A DNA stretch of 64,000 bases from Caldicellulosiruptor changbaiensis. GTDB lineage: Bacteria; Bacillota; Thermoanaerobacteria; Caldicellulosiruptorales; Caldicellulosiruptoraceae. A program made the translations under genes and the position numbers. The stretch's first letter is position 1; every line of letters begins with the position of its first letter. The stretch is from NCBI RefSeq assembly GCF_003999255.1, contig NZ_CP034791.1, positions 1,280,501 to 1,344,500 of the forward strand. The letters run 5' to 3'. Below the pieces are notes generated by a model. The model saw only the letters and a list, made by a program, of their open reading frames with translations, ran no database searches and was not told the origin of the DNA. Shown one piece after another: positions 31,348 to 44,553 of the stretch.

Positions 31348-32250
31348 ATGGCATTTAAGTCAGGATTTGTAGCATTGATAGGACGTCCAAACGTTGGTAA
31401 ATCAACGCTAATGAATTACTTTGTGGGAAAAAAAATTTCAATAATCTCACCGAAACCACAGACAACAAGAAATAGCATAAAAGGAATACTGACCCTGAAT
31501 GATGCACAGGTAATATTTATTGATACACCTGGTGTTCACCCACCTAAGAACAAACTTGGTGAATATATGGTAAAGGTTTCTGAAAAGACCCTAAAAGAAG
31601 TAGACTTAATCCTTTACATTGTTGAAGCTACTGACAGTGGAATTGGTCCGTGGGATGAAACAATCTTAGAAAAGTTAAAAGAGGTTCAAACGCCTAAGAT
31701 ACTGGTTTTAAACAAGGCTGATTTAGCATCCAAGGAGAATATCGAGATTTTAAAAAGTCTTTTTTCAGGCAGATTAAGTTTTGAATTTATAATCGAGATA
31801 GCCGCAATCAATGGGTATAATTGTGATGTACTGTTAGAAAAAATCAAAATGCTATTGCCAGAAGGTCCAAAGTACTATCTTGACGATATGACAACAGATG
31901 TGAGAGAGAGCTTTATTGTCTCTGAAATAATCAGAGAAAAGATTTTGTTAAATCTTTCTGAAGAAGTACCACATGGTGTGGGAGTTTCGGTTGAAAGGTT
32001 TTCTGAAAGAGAAGATAAGGATATTTTAGATATAGAAGCAACTATCTATTGTGAAAAAGAATCCCACAAAGCAATAATTATTGGAAAAGGTGGACAAATG
32101 CTAAAGAAAATTGGAATGCAAGCGCGCGAAGAACTTGAAATGTTATTTGGAATAAAAGTTAATCTTCAGCTCTGGGTAAAGGTTAAGAAGAACTGGCGAG
32201 ATGATATATCTGCAATGAAGATGCTGGGATATAACCTAAAAGAGGTCTGA
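31348..32250 (+). CDS. era: GTPase Era
   Basis: Ribosome-assembly GTPase binding 16S rRNA, about 300 residues. G1 is [10 protein letters not shown]3 is DTPGVH, G4 is LNKAD. The C-terminal KH domain contains [15 protein letters not shown] and [17 protein letters not shown] 31348 is chosen because GAGGTGAT is seven bases upstream; GTG 31336 is part of that site. recO follows after six bases, a classical era-recO pair. Confidence 0.96.
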   Translation: MAFKSGFVALIGRPNVGKSTLMNYFVGKKISIISPKPQTTRNSIKGILTLNDAQVIFIDTPGVHPPKNKLGEYMVKVSEKTLKEVDLILYIVEATDSGIGPWDETILEKLKEVQTPKILVLNKADLASKENIEILKSLFSGRLSFEFIIEIAAINGYNCDVLLEKIKMLLPEGPKYYLDDMTTDVRESFIVSEIIREKILLNLSEEVPHGVGVSVERFSEREDKDILDIEATIYCEKESHKAIIIGKGGQMLKKIGMQAREELEMLFGIKVNLQLWVKVKKNWRDDISAMKMLGYNLKEV

Positions 32251-32256
32251 TGGATA

Positions 32257-32991
32257 ATGAAATTCATAAAGGCAAAAGGCATTGTGCTAAAAGATGTAAA
32301 TTTTGAAGAGTCAAGCAAGATCTTGACCATCTTAACATCTGAGCTTGGAAAGATCCAGGCACTTTCAAAAAATTGCAGACGAACATTGAGCCCTTTGAGT
32401 GCTGTATCACAGCCGCTTATATATTCAGAGTTTGTGTTTACAAAAACAAAGGAGATTTACTCTATATCATCAGCAAGTGTAATTGAATCGTTTTTTGACA
32501 TTACTCAAAATGTTTACCTTACTATTTACTCCAGTTACCTTATAGAGCTTGTAGACAGTTTCATCCAGATTGAGCAAAAAAACGAGGATGTGCTAAGACT
32601 TCTTTTGAACTCATTGTACATGCTGAAAAAGGGGGCAGATCCTGAGACTATATGCAGAATCTTTGAGATTAAAATGTTAATCTTTACGGGATTTTTCCCT
32701 CAATTTACCCAATGTGTGAAATGTCAAAAGTCACACCTGAGCCGTATTTTTTTCTCTTTCAAAAATGCAGGTGTTGTCTGCGCAGAATGTAAAGAAGAAA
32801 ATGATGTGGAAATAGGTCTTGAAGTTGTTGAGAAGGTCCTAACAATTGCTGCAACAGATTTGAAAAAGCTAAGTAAAATAAGAATTAGTAAAGGTTTGAA
32901 TGACATATTGAAAACCTTAATGACAACATATATTAAATTAGTATTGCAAAAGGATGTCAAAATCCTTGATTTTTTTAAATTTATAAAATAA
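32257..32991 (+). CDS. recO: DNA repair protein RecO
   Basis: Recombination mediator that loads RecA with RecR, 244 residues. The N-terminal OB fold starts KAKGIVLKDVNFEESSKILT. The zinc finger is CVKCQ and CAEC about 28 residues apart, followed by the helical C-terminal domain. Length and the era linkage are normal. Confidence 0.93.
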   Translation: MKFIKAKGIVLKDVNFEESSKILTILTSELGKIQALSKNCRRTLSPLSAVSQPLIYSEFVFTKTKEIYSISSASVIESFFDITQNVYLTIYSSYLIELVDSFIQIEQKNEDVLRLLLNSLYMLKKGADPETICRIFEIKMLIFTGFFPQFTQCVKCQKSHLSRIFFSFKNAGVVCAECKEENDVEIGLEVVEKVLTIAATDLKKLSKIRISKGLNDILKTLMTTYIKLVLQKDVKILDFFKFIK

Positions 32992-33036
32992 AATAGATTC
33001 GACTGCACAAAATAAATTGAAGGTGGTAAGGATAGT

Positions 33037-34341
33037 ATGGTAACAATGGATGAGATAGTCTCGCTTTGCAAACGTCGAGGATTTATATTCCAATCAAGTG
33101 AAATATATGGCGGACTGAACAGCTGCTGGGATTATGGACCACTTGGCGTTGAGATGAAGAACAATATAAAAAGACTTTGGTGGAAAGCAAATGTACAGCT
33201 AAGGGACGATGTTGTCGGACTTGACTCAAGCATATTAATGAATCCAAAGGTATGGGAAGCAAGTGGACATTTAACTAATTTTGCAGATCCTATGGCTGAT
33301 TGCAAGGTTTGTAAAAAAAGATGGAGGACAGACCAACTTTCTGAGTATAAATGTCCTGAATGTGGTGGAGAACTTACAGAAGCAAGGATGTTTAATTTGA
33401 TGTTTAAAACCTTCATGGGCCCTGTTGAGGATGAGTCTGCAGTTGTTTACTTGAGGCCTGAAACTGCACAGGGTATATTTGTTAACTTTTTAAATGTTCA
33501 GCAGACCATGAGAAAAAAGCTTCCTTTTGGGATTGCTCAGATAGGAAAGTCATTCCGAAATGAAGTAACACCTGGTAATTTCATTTTCAGGACAAGAGAA
33601 TTTGAGCAGATGGAAATAGAATATTTTGTAAAACCTGGAACAGATGAATATTGGCACAAACATTGGATTGAGCAACGAATAAGTTGGTATTATAAACTGG
33701 GTATTAGAAAGGAGAACATAAGAATAAGAGAGCACGGGAAAGATGAACTTGCGCATTATGCAAAGGCATGTGTTGATATTGAATATTTATTCCCAATGGG
33801 CTGGTCAGAGCTTGAAGGTATTGCAAATAGAACTGACTTTGACTTGTCGAGACATCAGGAATACAGTGGTCAGAATTTGACATATTTTGACGATGAGACA
33901 AAACAAAGGTATATTCCATATGTAATTGAACCCTCTGCGGGAGTTGACAGGTCGCTTCTTGCATTTTTGGTTGACGCATATGAAAATCAGAAGATTGACG
34001 AGAATGATTCAAGGATTGTACTGCACCTTCACCCTGCTATTGCTCCAGTTAAAGCAGGCATTTTCCCACTTTTGAAAAAAGAAGAGCTTGTAAAAAAGGC
34101 AAAGGAGATTTACAATAACCTCAAATACAAGTGGATTGTCCAATATGATGAAAGTGGCAGCATAGGCAAACGATACAGACGCCAAGATGAGATAGGTACT
34201 CCATTTGGAATAACAGTAGACTATCAAACCTTAGAAGACAACACAGTGACTATAAGGGATAGAGATACAATGGAACAGGTAAGAGTTCATATTGAAGAGA
34301 TAATTCCATATTTAGAAGAAAAAATTGAAGTAAAGTTTTAA
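33037..34341 (+). CDS. glyS: Glycine--tRNA ligase (class II, homodimeric type)
   Basis: A 434-residue single-chain glycyl-tRNA synthetase, a little shorter than many bacterial dimeric enzymes. The N-terminal [13 protein letters not shown] motif, a zinc site (CKVC and CPEC), class II motif 2 ([21 protein letters not shown]) and motif 3 ([14 protein letters not shown]) are all visible. The anticodon-binding domain closes the protein. No T-box leader is visible in the 45-base gap after recO. Confidence 0.95.
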   Translation: MVTMDEIVSLCKRRGFIFQSSEIYGGLNSCWDYGPLGVEMKNNIKRLWWKANVQLRDDVVGLDSSILMNPKVWEASGHLTNFADPMADCKVCKKRWRTDQLSEYKCPECGGELTEARMFNLMFKTFMGPVEDESAVVYLRPETAQGIFVNFLNVQQTMRKKLPFGIAQIGKSFRNEVTPGNFIFRTREFEQMEIEYFVKPGTDEYWHKHWIEQRISWYYKLGIRKENIRIREHGKDELAHYAKACVDIEYLFPMGWSELEGIANRTDFDLSRHQEYSGQNLTYFDDETKQRYIPYVIEPSAGVDRSLLAFLVDAYENQKIDENDSRIVLHLHPAIAPVKAGIFPLLKKEELVKKAKEIYNNLKYKWIVQYDESGSIGKRYRRQDEIGTPFGITVDYQTLEDNTVTIRDRDTMEQVRVHIEEIIPYLEEKIEVKF

Positions 34342-34351
34342 ATAAAGTATA

Positions 34352-34379
34352 TTCTCAAACTGCAAAAATATGCTATAAT
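34352..34379 (+). promoter_or_regulatory. ppdK promoter
   Basis: TGCTATAAT (34371-34379) is an extended -10. The -35 region near 34352-34357 (TTCTCA) is weak, as is common with extended -10 promoters. It lies about 75 bases upstream of the start codon. Confidence 0.6.
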
Positions 34380-34452
34380 AATTTATGTTGTAATGTGCAA
34401 GGTTTTCTTTAACATATTTTCCCAATTAAATTTCACATAGGAGGGATTTATA

Positions 34453-37104
34453 TTGAGCAAAAAGAAATATGTGTACATGTTCTATGAAGGAAACAAAGAC
34501 ATGAGAGAGCTTCTTGGAGGAAAAGGTGCTAATCTTGCTGAGATGACAAATCTTGGACTTCCAGTTCCTCCTGGCTTTACCGTAACAACAGAAGCATGTA
34601 CAAGATATTACGACGAAGGCGAAAAGATAGCTGATGAGATTGTAGAAGAAATCTTTGAAAAGTTAGCAGAACTTGAAAAGATTACAGGTAAGAAATTTGG
34701 AGATCCAAGCAATCCACTTCTTGTTTCTGTTCGAAGCGGTGCAAGAGTTTCAATGCCGGGTATGATGGACACTATCTTGAACCTTGGTATCAATGATGAA
34801 GTTGTCGAAGGTTTGGCAAAGCTTACAAATAATGAGAGATTTGCTTATGACTCGTACAGAAGATTTATCCAGATGTTTTCAGATGTTGTTATGGGAATTG
34901 AGAAAGGCAAGTTTGAAAAGATACTCGATGAAGTAAAAGAAAAGTATGGTGCAAAATATGATACAGATTTGACTGCTGAGCACTTAAAAGAGGTAGTTGT
35001 AAAATATAAAGAGCTCTACAAGACAGAAAAAGGCGAAGACTTCCCACAAGATCCAAAAGTCCAACTTTTAGAAGCAGTAAAAGCAGTATTCAGATCATGG
35101 AACAACCCAAGAGCAATTGTTTATAGAAGACTCAATGAGATTCCTCATGATTGGGGAACAGCTGTAAACGTCCAGATGATGGCATATGGTAACATGGGCA
35201 ATGACTCTGGTACAGGTGTTGCCTTCACACGAAATCCAGCAACAGGTGAAAAAGAGTTATATGGCGAGTTCTTAATGAATGCTCAAGGTGAAGACGTTGT
35301 TGCGGGTATCAGAACACCACAACCAATCTCAGCTTTAAAAGAGACAATGCCAGAAGTTTACCAGCAGCTTGCTGACATTGCAAAGAAGCTTGAGACATAC
35401 TACAAGGATATGCAAGATATGGAGTTCACAATTGAAAAAGGAAAACTCTATATGCTTCAGACAAGAAATGGTAAGAGAACAGCACAAGCAGCACTTAAAA
35501 TTGCAGTTGACATGGTTGAAGAAGGGCTTATAACAAAAGAAGAAGCAATGTTGAAAGTTGATCCTAAACAGCTTGATACATTACTTCACCCAACATTTGA
35601 ACCAAGTGCACTAAAAGCTGCAAAGCCAATTGCAAAAGGCCTCCCTGCATCACCAGGTGCAGCAACTGGTAAGATTTACTTTACAGCTGAAGAGGCAAAA
35701 GCAGCAGTTGAAAGAGGTGAAAAGAAGGTTATTCTTGTCAGAACAGAGACATCACCAGAAGACATTGAAGGTATGGTTGCAGCACAAGGAATACTCACAT
35801 CACGCGGTGGTATGACATCACATGCAGCAGTTGTAGCAAGAGGTATGGGCAAGTGCTGTGTTGCAGGTTGTGGAGATATATCGATTAATGAAGAAGAGAA
35901 ATACTTTACGACACCAGATGGTAAAGTATATCGCGAAGGCGATTGGATTTCACTTGACGGCTCAACAGGGTATGTATACGAAGGTGAACTTCCGACAAAA
36001 GATCCAGAGCTCACAGGTTACTTTGCAACATTTATGCAATGGGCTGATGAGATAAGAAGACTGAAGGTTAGAGCAAATGCTGATACACCAAGAGATGCTG
36101 CACAGGCAAGAAGGTTTGGTGCAGAAGGTATTGGTCTTTGCAGAACTGAGCACATGTTCTTCGAAGAAGACAGAATACCAGCTATGAGAGAGATGATTGT
36201 TGCAAGAACAGAAGAACAGAGAAGGAAAGCATTGAACAAACTTCTCCCAATGCAAAGAGGCGACTTTGAAGCACTCTTCAGAGAGATGAAAGGTTATCCA
36301 GTTACAATAAGACTTCTTGACCCACCATTGCATGAATTCTTACCAAAAGAAGACGATGCTATAAGAGAACTTGCAGCACAGATGGGTATCACCTTTGAAG
36401 AACTAAAATCAATTGTTCAAAGCTTGCATGAGCTTAACCCAATGCTTGGTCACAGAGGTTGTCGTTTGGCTGTGATATATCCAGAGATTGCTGAGATGCA
36501 AACAAGAGCTATAATTGAAGCAGCTATAAATGTAAAGAATGAGGGAATAGATGTTGTACCTGAGATAATGGTTCCACTTGTTGGTGAACTCAAAGAGCTC
36601 AAGTACATCAAAGACATCATTGTTAAGACTGCTGAAAAGGTCATGGAAGAAAAGGGTGTAAAGATTGAGTATAAAGTTGGTACAATGATTGAAGTACCAA
36701 GAGCAGCACTTACTGCTGATGAGATTGCAAAAGAAGCAGAGTTCTTCTCATTTGGTACAAACGATCTGACACAGATGACATTTGGATTCTCCAGAGACGA
36801 TATAGGCAAATTCTTGAATGACTACTTTGAAAAGAAGATATTCGAAACAGATCCATTTGCAAGACTTGATGAAAAAGGTGTTGGCAAACTTATCAAGATG
36901 GCTGCAGAGCTTGGACGTAGCACCAGACCAGATATCAAACTTGGAATCTGTGGTGAGCATGGCGGCGATCCATCCAGCATTGAGTTCTGCCACAATGCAG
37001 GGCTTGACTATGTTTCATGTTCACCATTCAGAGTGCCAATAGCAAGACTTGCAGCTGCTCAAGCACAAGTAAAATCAAAGATGAAAGCATTTATAGATAA
37101 ATAA
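34453..37104 (+). CDS. ppdK: Pyruvate, phosphate dikinase
   Basis: 883 residues; interconverts PEP, AMP and PPi with pyruvate, ATP and Pi. It has the N-terminal ATP-grasp domain ([28 protein letters not shown]), the swivelling phospho-His domain ([19 protein letters not shown], with the catalytic His), and the C-terminal PEP/pyruvate barrel ([28 protein letters not shown]). Its place directly before the glycolytic operon fits PPi-linked energy conservation in saccharolytic thermophiles, an inference. It starts with TTG behind AGGAGGG and ends at a strong terminator. Confidence 0.97.
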   Translation: MSKKKYVYMFYEGNKDMRELLGGKGANLAEMTNLGLPVPPGFTVTTEACTRYYDEGEKIADEIVEEIFEKLAELEKITGKKFGDPSNPLLVSVRSGARVSMPGMMDTILNLGINDEVVEGLAKLTNNERFAYDSYRRFIQMFSDVVMGIEKGKFEKILDEVKEKYGAKYDTDLTAEHLKEVVVKYKELYKTEKGEDFPQDPKVQLLEAVKAVFRSWNNPRAIVYRRLNEIPHDWGTAVNVQMMAYGNMGNDSGTGVAFTRNPATGEKELYGEFLMNAQGEDVVAGIRTPQPISALKETMPEVYQQLADIAKKLETYYKDMQDMEFTIEKGKLYMLQTRNGKRTAQAALKIAVDMVEEGLITKEEAMLKVDPKQLDTLLHPTFEPSALKAAKPIAKGLPASPGAATGKIYFTAEEAKAAVERGEKKVILVRTETSPEDIEGMVAAQGILTSRGGMTSHAAVVARGMGKCCVAGCGDISINEEEKYFTTPDGKVYREGDWISLDGSTGYVYEGELPTKDPELTGYFATFMQWADEIRRLKVRANADTPRDAAQARRFGAEGIGLCRTEHMFFEEDRIPAMREMIVARTEEQRRKALNKLLPMQRGDFEALFREMKGYPVTIRLLDPPLHEFLPKEDDAIRELAAQMGITFEELKSIVQSLHELNPMLGHRGCRLAVIYPEIAEMQTRAIIEAAINVKNEGIDVVPEIMVPLVGELKELKYIKDIIVKTAEKVMEEKGVKIEYKVGTMIEVPRAALTADEIAKEAEFFSFGTNDLTQMTFGFSRDDIGKFLNDYFEKKIFETDPFARLDEKGVGKLIKMAAELGRSTRPDIKLGICGEHGGDPSSIEFCHNAGLDYVSCSPFRVPIARLAAAQAQVKSKMKAFIDK

Positions 37105-37118
37105 TAGTTAGAAGGGGC

Positions 37119-37169
37119 AAAAAGCAGAGGAGGGTATAAAAGAAGAAGTTGCCTTCCTCTGCTTTTTTT
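37119..37169 (+). terminator. ppdK terminator
   Basis: AAAAAGCAGAGGAGGG (37119-37134) pairs with CCTTCCTCTGCTTTTT (37152-37167) with a single mismatch near the loop, followed by T residues. It isolates ppdK from the cggR operon. Confidence 0.9.
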
Positions 37170-37181
37170 GCATGTATACAC

Positions 37182-37253
37182 TTGAACAAAGCTTTAAAAG
37201 TGATATAATTAATAGTGGGACAAAACTATATGTGGGATGGATAAACCTGTCCC
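37182..37253 (+). promoter_or_regulatory. cggR-glycolytic operon promoter and candidate CggR operator
   Basis: TTGAAC (37182-37187) is 16 bases from TATAAT (37204-37209). Just downstream are two direct repeats, GTGGGAC (37215-37221) and GTGGGAT (37232-37238), 17 bases apart. An inverted copy TGTCCC (37248-37253) is complementary to GGGACA (37217-37222). Bacillus CggR also binds direct repeats containing GGGAC downstream of its promoter, so this is a good candidate auto-operator responsive to fructose-1,6-bisphosphate. Confidence 0.65.
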
Positions 37254-37271
37254 TGATGGAGTAATGATGAG

Positions 37272-38294
37272 ATGGAAGATTTTCTTGAGCTTTTAAAAAG
37301 AGTAACACCTGAAGTAATAGAAATATTTGAAAGAAGGTATGACATATTAAAAAACGTGAAATATTATCAGCCAATTGGTAGAAGGATGTTAGCTGAAAGG
37401 GTAAAGCTTTCTGAAAGAATTGTAAGAAATGAAGTAGACATTTTAAGAAGTCTTGGGCTTTTAACCATAACAGAGAATGGTACATTTTTGACAAATGAAG
37501 GAGAAGATATTCTTGAAAAACTTTCTAATATAGTATATGATATAAAAGGGTTAGAAGCTTTAAGAGAGAGGGTAAAAGATATTTTAGGTGCGAAAGATAT
37601 CATTGTAGTTCCAGGAAATGCTGATACAAATCCATATGTACTGAGGGAATTGGGTATTGCAGCGGGTAAGGTTATTCTCTCCCTCTTACCAGAAGTCAAG
37701 ATAATTGCCGTTACAGGTGGACAGACGGTAAAAGAAGTTGTTGACAATTTCCCAAGATGCTCTTTTAAAGATATCTTGGTAGTTCCAGCAAGGGGCGGAA
37801 TTGGACAAGAGGTTGAAAAACAAGCGAATACCCTGGCAGCAAGTTTAGCTAAAAAATTGGGTGGAAAGTATAAGCTTCTCCACCTTCCTGATACGATGGA
37901 CGAAGAGATATATAAACTGATTGTGAGAAAAGAAGAGGTTCAAGATGTTTTAAATGACATTAACAATGCCGATATGTTGATATTTGGTATAGGCAATGCG
38001 ATTGAAATGGCAAAGAGAAGAAAATTTGGCGAAGAGATGATAGAAAAACTAAAAGAAGTGGGAGCGATTGGTGAGATTTTTGGTTATTATTTTGACAAAG
38101 AGGGCAATATTGTCTATAGTACAACCACAGTAGGTATAAAACTTGAAAAAATTAAAAACATTAAATATATGATAGGAGTTGCGGGTGGCGCGCACAAGGC
38201 AGAGGCAATACTTTCATTAAATGGTATAAAACATAACACAATATTTGTCATTGATGAGGGGATTGCACGTAGAATTTTGAGTATAAAAGGGTAG
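37272..38294 (+). CDS. cggR: Central glycolytic genes regulator (SorC family)
   Basis: 340 residues. The N-terminal winged helix (PIGRRMLAERVKLSERIVRN) precedes the SorC/DeoR sugar-phosphate-sensing domain (GGQTVKEVVDNF, VVPARGGIGQEVEKQANTLA, GVAGGAHKAEAI). It is the first gene before gap, as in Bacillus, where CggR represses the operon until fructose-1,6-bisphosphate accumulates. The same role is inferred here from family and position. Confidence 0.93.
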   Translation: MEDFLELLKRVTPEVIEIFERRYDILKNVKYYQPIGRRMLAERVKLSERIVRNEVDILRSLGLLTITENGTFLTNEGEDILEKLSNIVYDIKGLEALRERVKDILGAKDIIVVPGNADTNPYVLRELGIAAGKVILSLLPEVKIIAVTGGQTVKEVVDNFPRCSFKDILVVPARGGIGQEVEKQANTLAASLAKKLGGKYKLLHLPDTMDEEIYKLIVRKEEVQDVLNDINNADMLIFGIGNAIEMAKRRKFGEEMIEKLKEVGAIGEIFGYYFDKEGNIVYSTTTVGIKLEKIKNIKYMIGVAGGAHKAEAILSLNGIKHNTIFVIDEGIARRILSIKG

Positions 38295-39377
<1,083 letters not shown>

Positions 39378-39389
39378 TGATTTTTAAAA

Positions 39390-39442
39390 AAGACTGGTCC
39401 GGCAAGAAGTAGTGAGAGTGCAGTTTTGCCCGGACCAGTCTT
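39390..39442 (+). promoter_or_regulatory. Long stem-loop between gap and pgk-tpi
   Basis: AAGACTGGTCCGGCAA (39390-39405) pairs with TTGCCCGGACCAGTCTT (39426-39442), 16 pairs with one bulged C and a 20-base loop. No T-run follows. It is very stable even at high temperature and is more likely an mRNA 3'-end stabiliser or processing signal than a full terminator. Confidence 0.7.
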
Positions 39443-39511
39443 GATTTGAAAAAGTGGAACCATTATCTTAGGTTTTCAAGGAGATAGAATATAGAAGAGG
39501 TGAGATTACTA

Positions 39512-41464
39512 ATGCCAAGATTGAACAAGAAGACAATTCGCGATATAGATGTAAGTGGTAAAAGAGTTTTAGTAAGAGTTGATTTTAACGTTCCACAAGA
39601 TGAAAATGGGAATATCACAGATGATAGAAGAATCAGAGAAGCGCTTCCAACCATTAAATATTTGATTGATCACAATGCAAAGGTAATTCTTGTTTCACAC
39701 TTAGGAAGACCAAAGGGCAAGTTTGATCCAAAATATTCTATGGCACCTGTTGCAAAAAGGTTATCTGAACTTCTTGGCAAGGAAGTAATATTGGCAAAAG
39801 ATGTTATAGGCGAAGATGCAAAAAAATGCGTGGAACAAATGAAAGAAAAAGATGTTGTTTTGCTTGAAAATGTCAGATTCCACAAAGAGGAAGAAGAAAA
39901 CGATAGAGAATTTGCAAAAGCTTTAGCATCGCTTGCAGACATTTATGTAAATGACGCATTTGGCACAGCTCACAGAGCTCATGCTTCAACAGCAGGTGTT
40001 GCAGAGTTCTTACCAGCAGTTGCTGGATTTTTAATGGAAAAAGAGATTGAAATGCTTGGCAATGCTCTTGCAAATCCGCAAAGACCTTTTGTTGCAATCT
40101 TAGGTGGTGCAAAGGTTTCTGACAAGATTGGAGTAATTATGAATTTATTAGAAAAAGTGGATAGCCTGCTTATTGGCGGTGCAATGGCATATACCTTCTT
40201 GAAGGCAAAGGGATATAAGATTGGAAAATCAAAGTGCGAAGATGACAAGTTTGATGTTGCAAGAGAAATAATGAAAAAAGCAGAGGAAAAAGGAGTAAAT
40301 CTTCTTTTACCAGTTGGAAGCATTGTTGCAAAAGAGTTTAAGAACGACACAGAGTATATGTATGTTCCATCAGATGCAATGCCAGACGATATGATGGGCA
40401 TGGACATAGGAAATACCACAATTGAACTTTTCTCAAAAGAGATAAAAAAGGCAAAGACAATTGTTTGGAATGGACCAATGGGTGTATTTGAATTTCCAAA
40501 CTTTGCAAAAGGAACAGAAGCTATTGCAAGAGCTGTTGCTGAAGCAGTTGAAGAAAATGGCGCAATTGCAATTATCGGTGGTGGCGACTCTGCAGCTGCT
40601 GTTGAAAAGCTCGGCTTTGCTGATAAGATGACACATATTTCAACAGGTGGCGGTGCTTCATTAGAGTTTTTAGAAGGAAAGGTACTGCCTGGTATTGCAT
40701 GTCTGCTTGACAAAAATCCAAGAAAGAAGATAATCGCAGCAAACTGGAAGATGAACAAGACTCCACAAGAAGCAAAAGAGTTTGTTGAAGAGCTGAAAAA
40801 GTATATTGATGATGTACAAGCAGAAGTAGTTATCTGTGCTCCATCAATTCTTGTTCCTTATGTCAAAGAAGCAATAGAAGGAACAAATATAAAACTTGGA
40901 ACACAAAACATGTTCTATGAAGAAAAAGGCGCATATACAGGTGAGATATCTGGTCCAATGCTTAAAGCAGTTGGGGTCGAGTATGTGGTAATAGGTCACT
41001 CTGAGAGAAGGCAGTACTTTGGTGAAACTGATGAGATTGTGAACAAGAAAGTGTTAGCAGCGCTCAAGTTTGGTCTAAAGCCTATTGTGTGTGTTGGTGA
41101 GACACTCAAACAAAGAGAATATGGTATTACAGATGAACTTGTAAGGCTTCAAGTAAAGATTGCACTAAATGGTGTTCCCAAAGAAGATGTTGAGAAGGTT
41201 GTAATTGCATATGAGCCTATTTGGGCAATAGGTACAGGTAAGAATGCAACACCTGAAGAGGCAAATAGAGTAATTGGGGTTATCAGAAATGTAATTGCTG
41301 AGATGTATGATGAAGACACTGCTCAGAAAGTGAGAATTCAGTATGGCGGTAGTGTAAACTCTGCAAATTCAGCAGACATTTTCAATATGCCAGAAATTGA
41401 TGGAGGCTTAGTTGGCGGTGCAAGCCTTAATGCTCAGGAATTTGCAAAGATATTACACTACTAA
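39512..41464 (+). CDS. pgk-tpiA: Fused phosphoglycerate kinase / triosephosphate isomerase
   Basis: One uninterrupted frame of about 650 residues. Residues 1-400 are phosphoglycerate kinase ([26 protein letters not shown], and the nucleotide-binding [11 protein letters not shown] and [15 protein letters not shown]). Triosephosphate isomerase begins near residue 404 and is complete, with Lys in AANWKMNK, His in [11 protein letters not shown], Glu in [12 protein letters not shown] and the phosphate loop [10 protein letters not shown]. The junction is direct. Thermotoga makes a similar fusion through a frameshift; here it is simply in frame. ATG 39512 is preferred, with AGAGGTGA upstream. Confidence 0.96.
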   Translation: MPRLNKKTIRDIDVSGKRVLVRVDFNVPQDENGNITDDRRIREALPTIKYLIDHNAKVILVSHLGRPKGKFDPKYSMAPVAKRLSELLGKEVILAKDVIGEDAKKCVEQMKEKDVVLLENVRFHKEEEENDREFAKALASLADIYVNDAFGTAHRAHASTAGVAEFLPAVAGFLMEKEIEMLGNALANPQRPFVAILGGAKVSDKIGVIMNLLEKVDSLLIGGAMAYTFLKAKGYKIGKSKCEDDKFDVAREIMKKAEEKGVNLLLPVGSIVAKEFKNDTEYMYVPSDAMPDDMMGMDIGNTTIELFSKEIKKAKTIVWNGPMGVFEFPNFAKGTEAIARAVAEAVEENGAIAIIGGGDSAAAVEKLGFADKMTHISTGGGASLEFLEGKVLPGIACLLDKNPRKKIIAANWKMNKTPQEAKEFVEELKKYIDDVQAEVVICAPSILVPYVKEAIEGTNIKLGTQNMFYEEKGAYTGEISGPMLKAVGVEYVVIGHSERRQYFGETDEIVNKKVLAALKFGLKPIVCVGETLKQREYGITDELVRLQVKIALNGVPKEDVEKVVIAYEPIWAIGTGKNATPEEANRVIGVIRNVIAEMYDEDTAQKVRIQYGGSVNSANSADIFNMPEIDGGLVGGASLNAQEFAKILHY

Positions 41465-41491
41465 TTATGGCAAGTAAAGGGGAATAAGATA

Positions 41492-43027
41492 ATGAAAAAA
41501 CCTGTTGTTCTTATCATCATGGATGGTTGGGGTTATAACCCAAAGCAAGAGGGAAACGCTGTTGCTTTGGGCAAGACCCCCAACCTTGACTATTACGAAA
41601 AGAATTACCCGTATACCTTAATTGGTAGCAGTGGAATGGATGTTGGTCTTCCTGAAGGTCAGATGGGAAATTCTGAAGTAGGTCATCTAAATTTAGGTGC
41701 TGGGAGAATTGTGTATCAAGAGTTTACAAGAATAACAAAGTCAATTAAAGATGGTGACTTTTTCGAAAAAGAAGAGTTTTTAATGGCAATTGAAAATTGT
41801 AAAAAATATGACTCTTCTCTTCATTTGATGGGGCTTTTATCAGATGGCGGTGTTCACAGTCACAACACTCACCTTTATGCACTTTTAGAGCTTGCAAAGA
41901 GGCATAATCTTGAAAGGGTATTTGTTCACTGCTTCTTAGATGGGCGAGATGTTCCACCTTCAAGCGCAAAGATTTACATTGAAGAACTTGAACAGAAAAT
42001 GAAAGAGATAGGTTGTGGCAAGATTGCAACAGTGATGGGCAGATACTATGCAATGGACAGAGACAAAAGGTGGGAAAGAGTAGAAAAGGCTTATAATGCA
42101 ATGGTGTTTGGTGAAGGCGAATATGCAAGCTCAGGATTAGAGGCAGTTGAAAAGTCGTATGAAAAAGGCAACACGGATGAGTTTGTAATTCCGACTGTTG
42201 TACTTGAAAATGGCAAACCAGTTGCAACAATAAATGAACATGACAGTATTATTTTCTTTAACTTCAGACCTGACAGAGCAAGACAAATTACAAGAGCATT
42301 TTGTGATATAGAATTTGACGGTTTTGAAAGGAAAAAAGGATATTTTGAAGTATTCTTTGTATGCATGACCCAGTATGATGTAACAATAAAGAATTGCCAT
42401 GTTGCATTCAAACCTGAAAACTTGACGAACACTTTAGGAGAATACCTTAGCAAGTTAGGGTTAAAACAACTTCGAATTGCTGAGACAGAAAAGTACGCTC
42501 ATGTCACCTTCTTCTTCAATGGTGGTGTTGAAGTACCAAATGTCGGAGAAGACAGGGTTTTGGTACCATCACCGAAGGTTGCAACATATGACCTTAAACC
42601 AGAGATGAGTGCTTATGAGGTAACTGAAGCTCTACTGGAGAGAATTGAAAGTAACCAATATGATGTTATAATTTGTAACTATGCAAACGGTGATATGGTG
42701 GGACACACTGGAGTGTTGGAGGCTGCAATAAAAGCAGTTGAGGCTGTTGATGAGTGTATCGGAAAAGTTGTTAACAAAGTTTTAGAAAAAGGCGGAGTGG
42801 TTATTATTACTGCTGACCATGGTAACTGCGAACAGATGATCGATTATGAGACAGGTGAGCCTCATACAGCTCATACAACAAATAAGGTGCCTTTGTATCT
42901 TGTTGGGTATGGCAATGTTAAATTAAGAGATGACGGAATTTTAGCAGACATTGCTCCAACAATCTTAGACATCTTAGGGTTAGAAAAGCCTTCAGAGATG
43001 AAAGGAAGCTCGCTTGTTATTAAATAA
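41492..43027 (+). CDS. gpmI: 2,3-bisphosphoglycerate-independent phosphoglycerate mutase
   Basis: 511 residues, a Mn2+-dependent alkaline-phosphatase-fold enzyme interconverting 3- and 2-phosphoglycerate. The metal-binding start is VLIIMDGWG and the phospho-Ser nucleophile lies in [16 protein letters not shown]. Later metal ligands are [12 protein letters not shown] and [10 protein letters not shown], with [10 protein letters not shown] near the end. It lies 27 bases after the fusion gene. Confidence 0.96.
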   Translation: MKKPVVLIIMDGWGYNPKQEGNAVALGKTPNLDYYEKNYPYTLIGSSGMDVGLPEGQMGNSEVGHLNLGAGRIVYQEFTRITKSIKDGDFFEKEEFLMAIENCKKYDSSLHLMGLLSDGGVHSHNTHLYALLELAKRHNLERVFVHCFLDGRDVPPSSAKIYIEELEQKMKEIGCGKIATVMGRYYAMDRDKRWERVEKAYNAMVFGEGEYASSGLEAVEKSYEKGNTDEFVIPTVVLENGKPVATINEHDSIIFFNFRPDRARQITRAFCDIEFDGFERKKGYFEVFFVCMTQYDVTIKNCHVAFKPENLTNTLGEYLSKLGLKQLRIAETEKYAHVTFFFNGGVEVPNVGEDRVLVPSPKVATYDLKPEMSAYEVTEALLERIESNQYDVIICNYANGDMVGHTGVLEAAIKAVEAVDECIGKVVNKVLEKGGVVIITADHGNCEQMIDYETGEPHTAHTTNKVPLYLVGYGNVKLRDDGILADIAPTILDILGLEKPSEMKGSSLVIK

Positions 43028-43039
43028 ATTCATTTATAG

Positions 43040-44380
<1,341 letters not shown>

Positions 44381-44430
44381 CTCCACAAAAGTCCAAATAT
44401 AAGTTTTTGAATTCAAAACAGAATAAAGAG

Positions 44431-44462
44431 AGAGGGAAAGTGTTGAACTTTCCCTCTTTTCA
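44431..44462 (+). terminator. Terminator of the glycolytic operon
   Basis: AGAGGGAAAGT (44431-44441) and ACTTTCCCTCT (44447-44457) form an 11-bp perfect stem with a 5-base loop, followed by TTTT. Confidence 0.88.
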
Positions 44463-44553
44463 TTTTATAATATATTCAAACAGGTTGTGTTGTGAATTTT
44501 GTTTGAATTTTTATGAAATTGTGTTGAAACAAGTTTCAAGGAGGTTTGGAAAG

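Noticed and set aside
32992-33036. T-box or glycine riboswitch before glyS, and a purine riboswitch before guaA
   Set aside because: The leaders are only 45 and 26 bases long and contain no such structure.
39979-40758. Long minus-strand frame of about 259 codons inside the pgk-tpi gene
   Set aside because: It lies wholly antisense to conserved phosphoglycerate kinase motifs and is Ser/Ile/Phe-rich as expected of a mirror frame. No ribosome-binding site or recognisable domain.
44407-44553. Upstream extension of the uxaC frame
   Set aside because: It would translate the eno terminator. The ATG at 44554 has a near-perfect ribosome-binding site and gives the family N-terminus.
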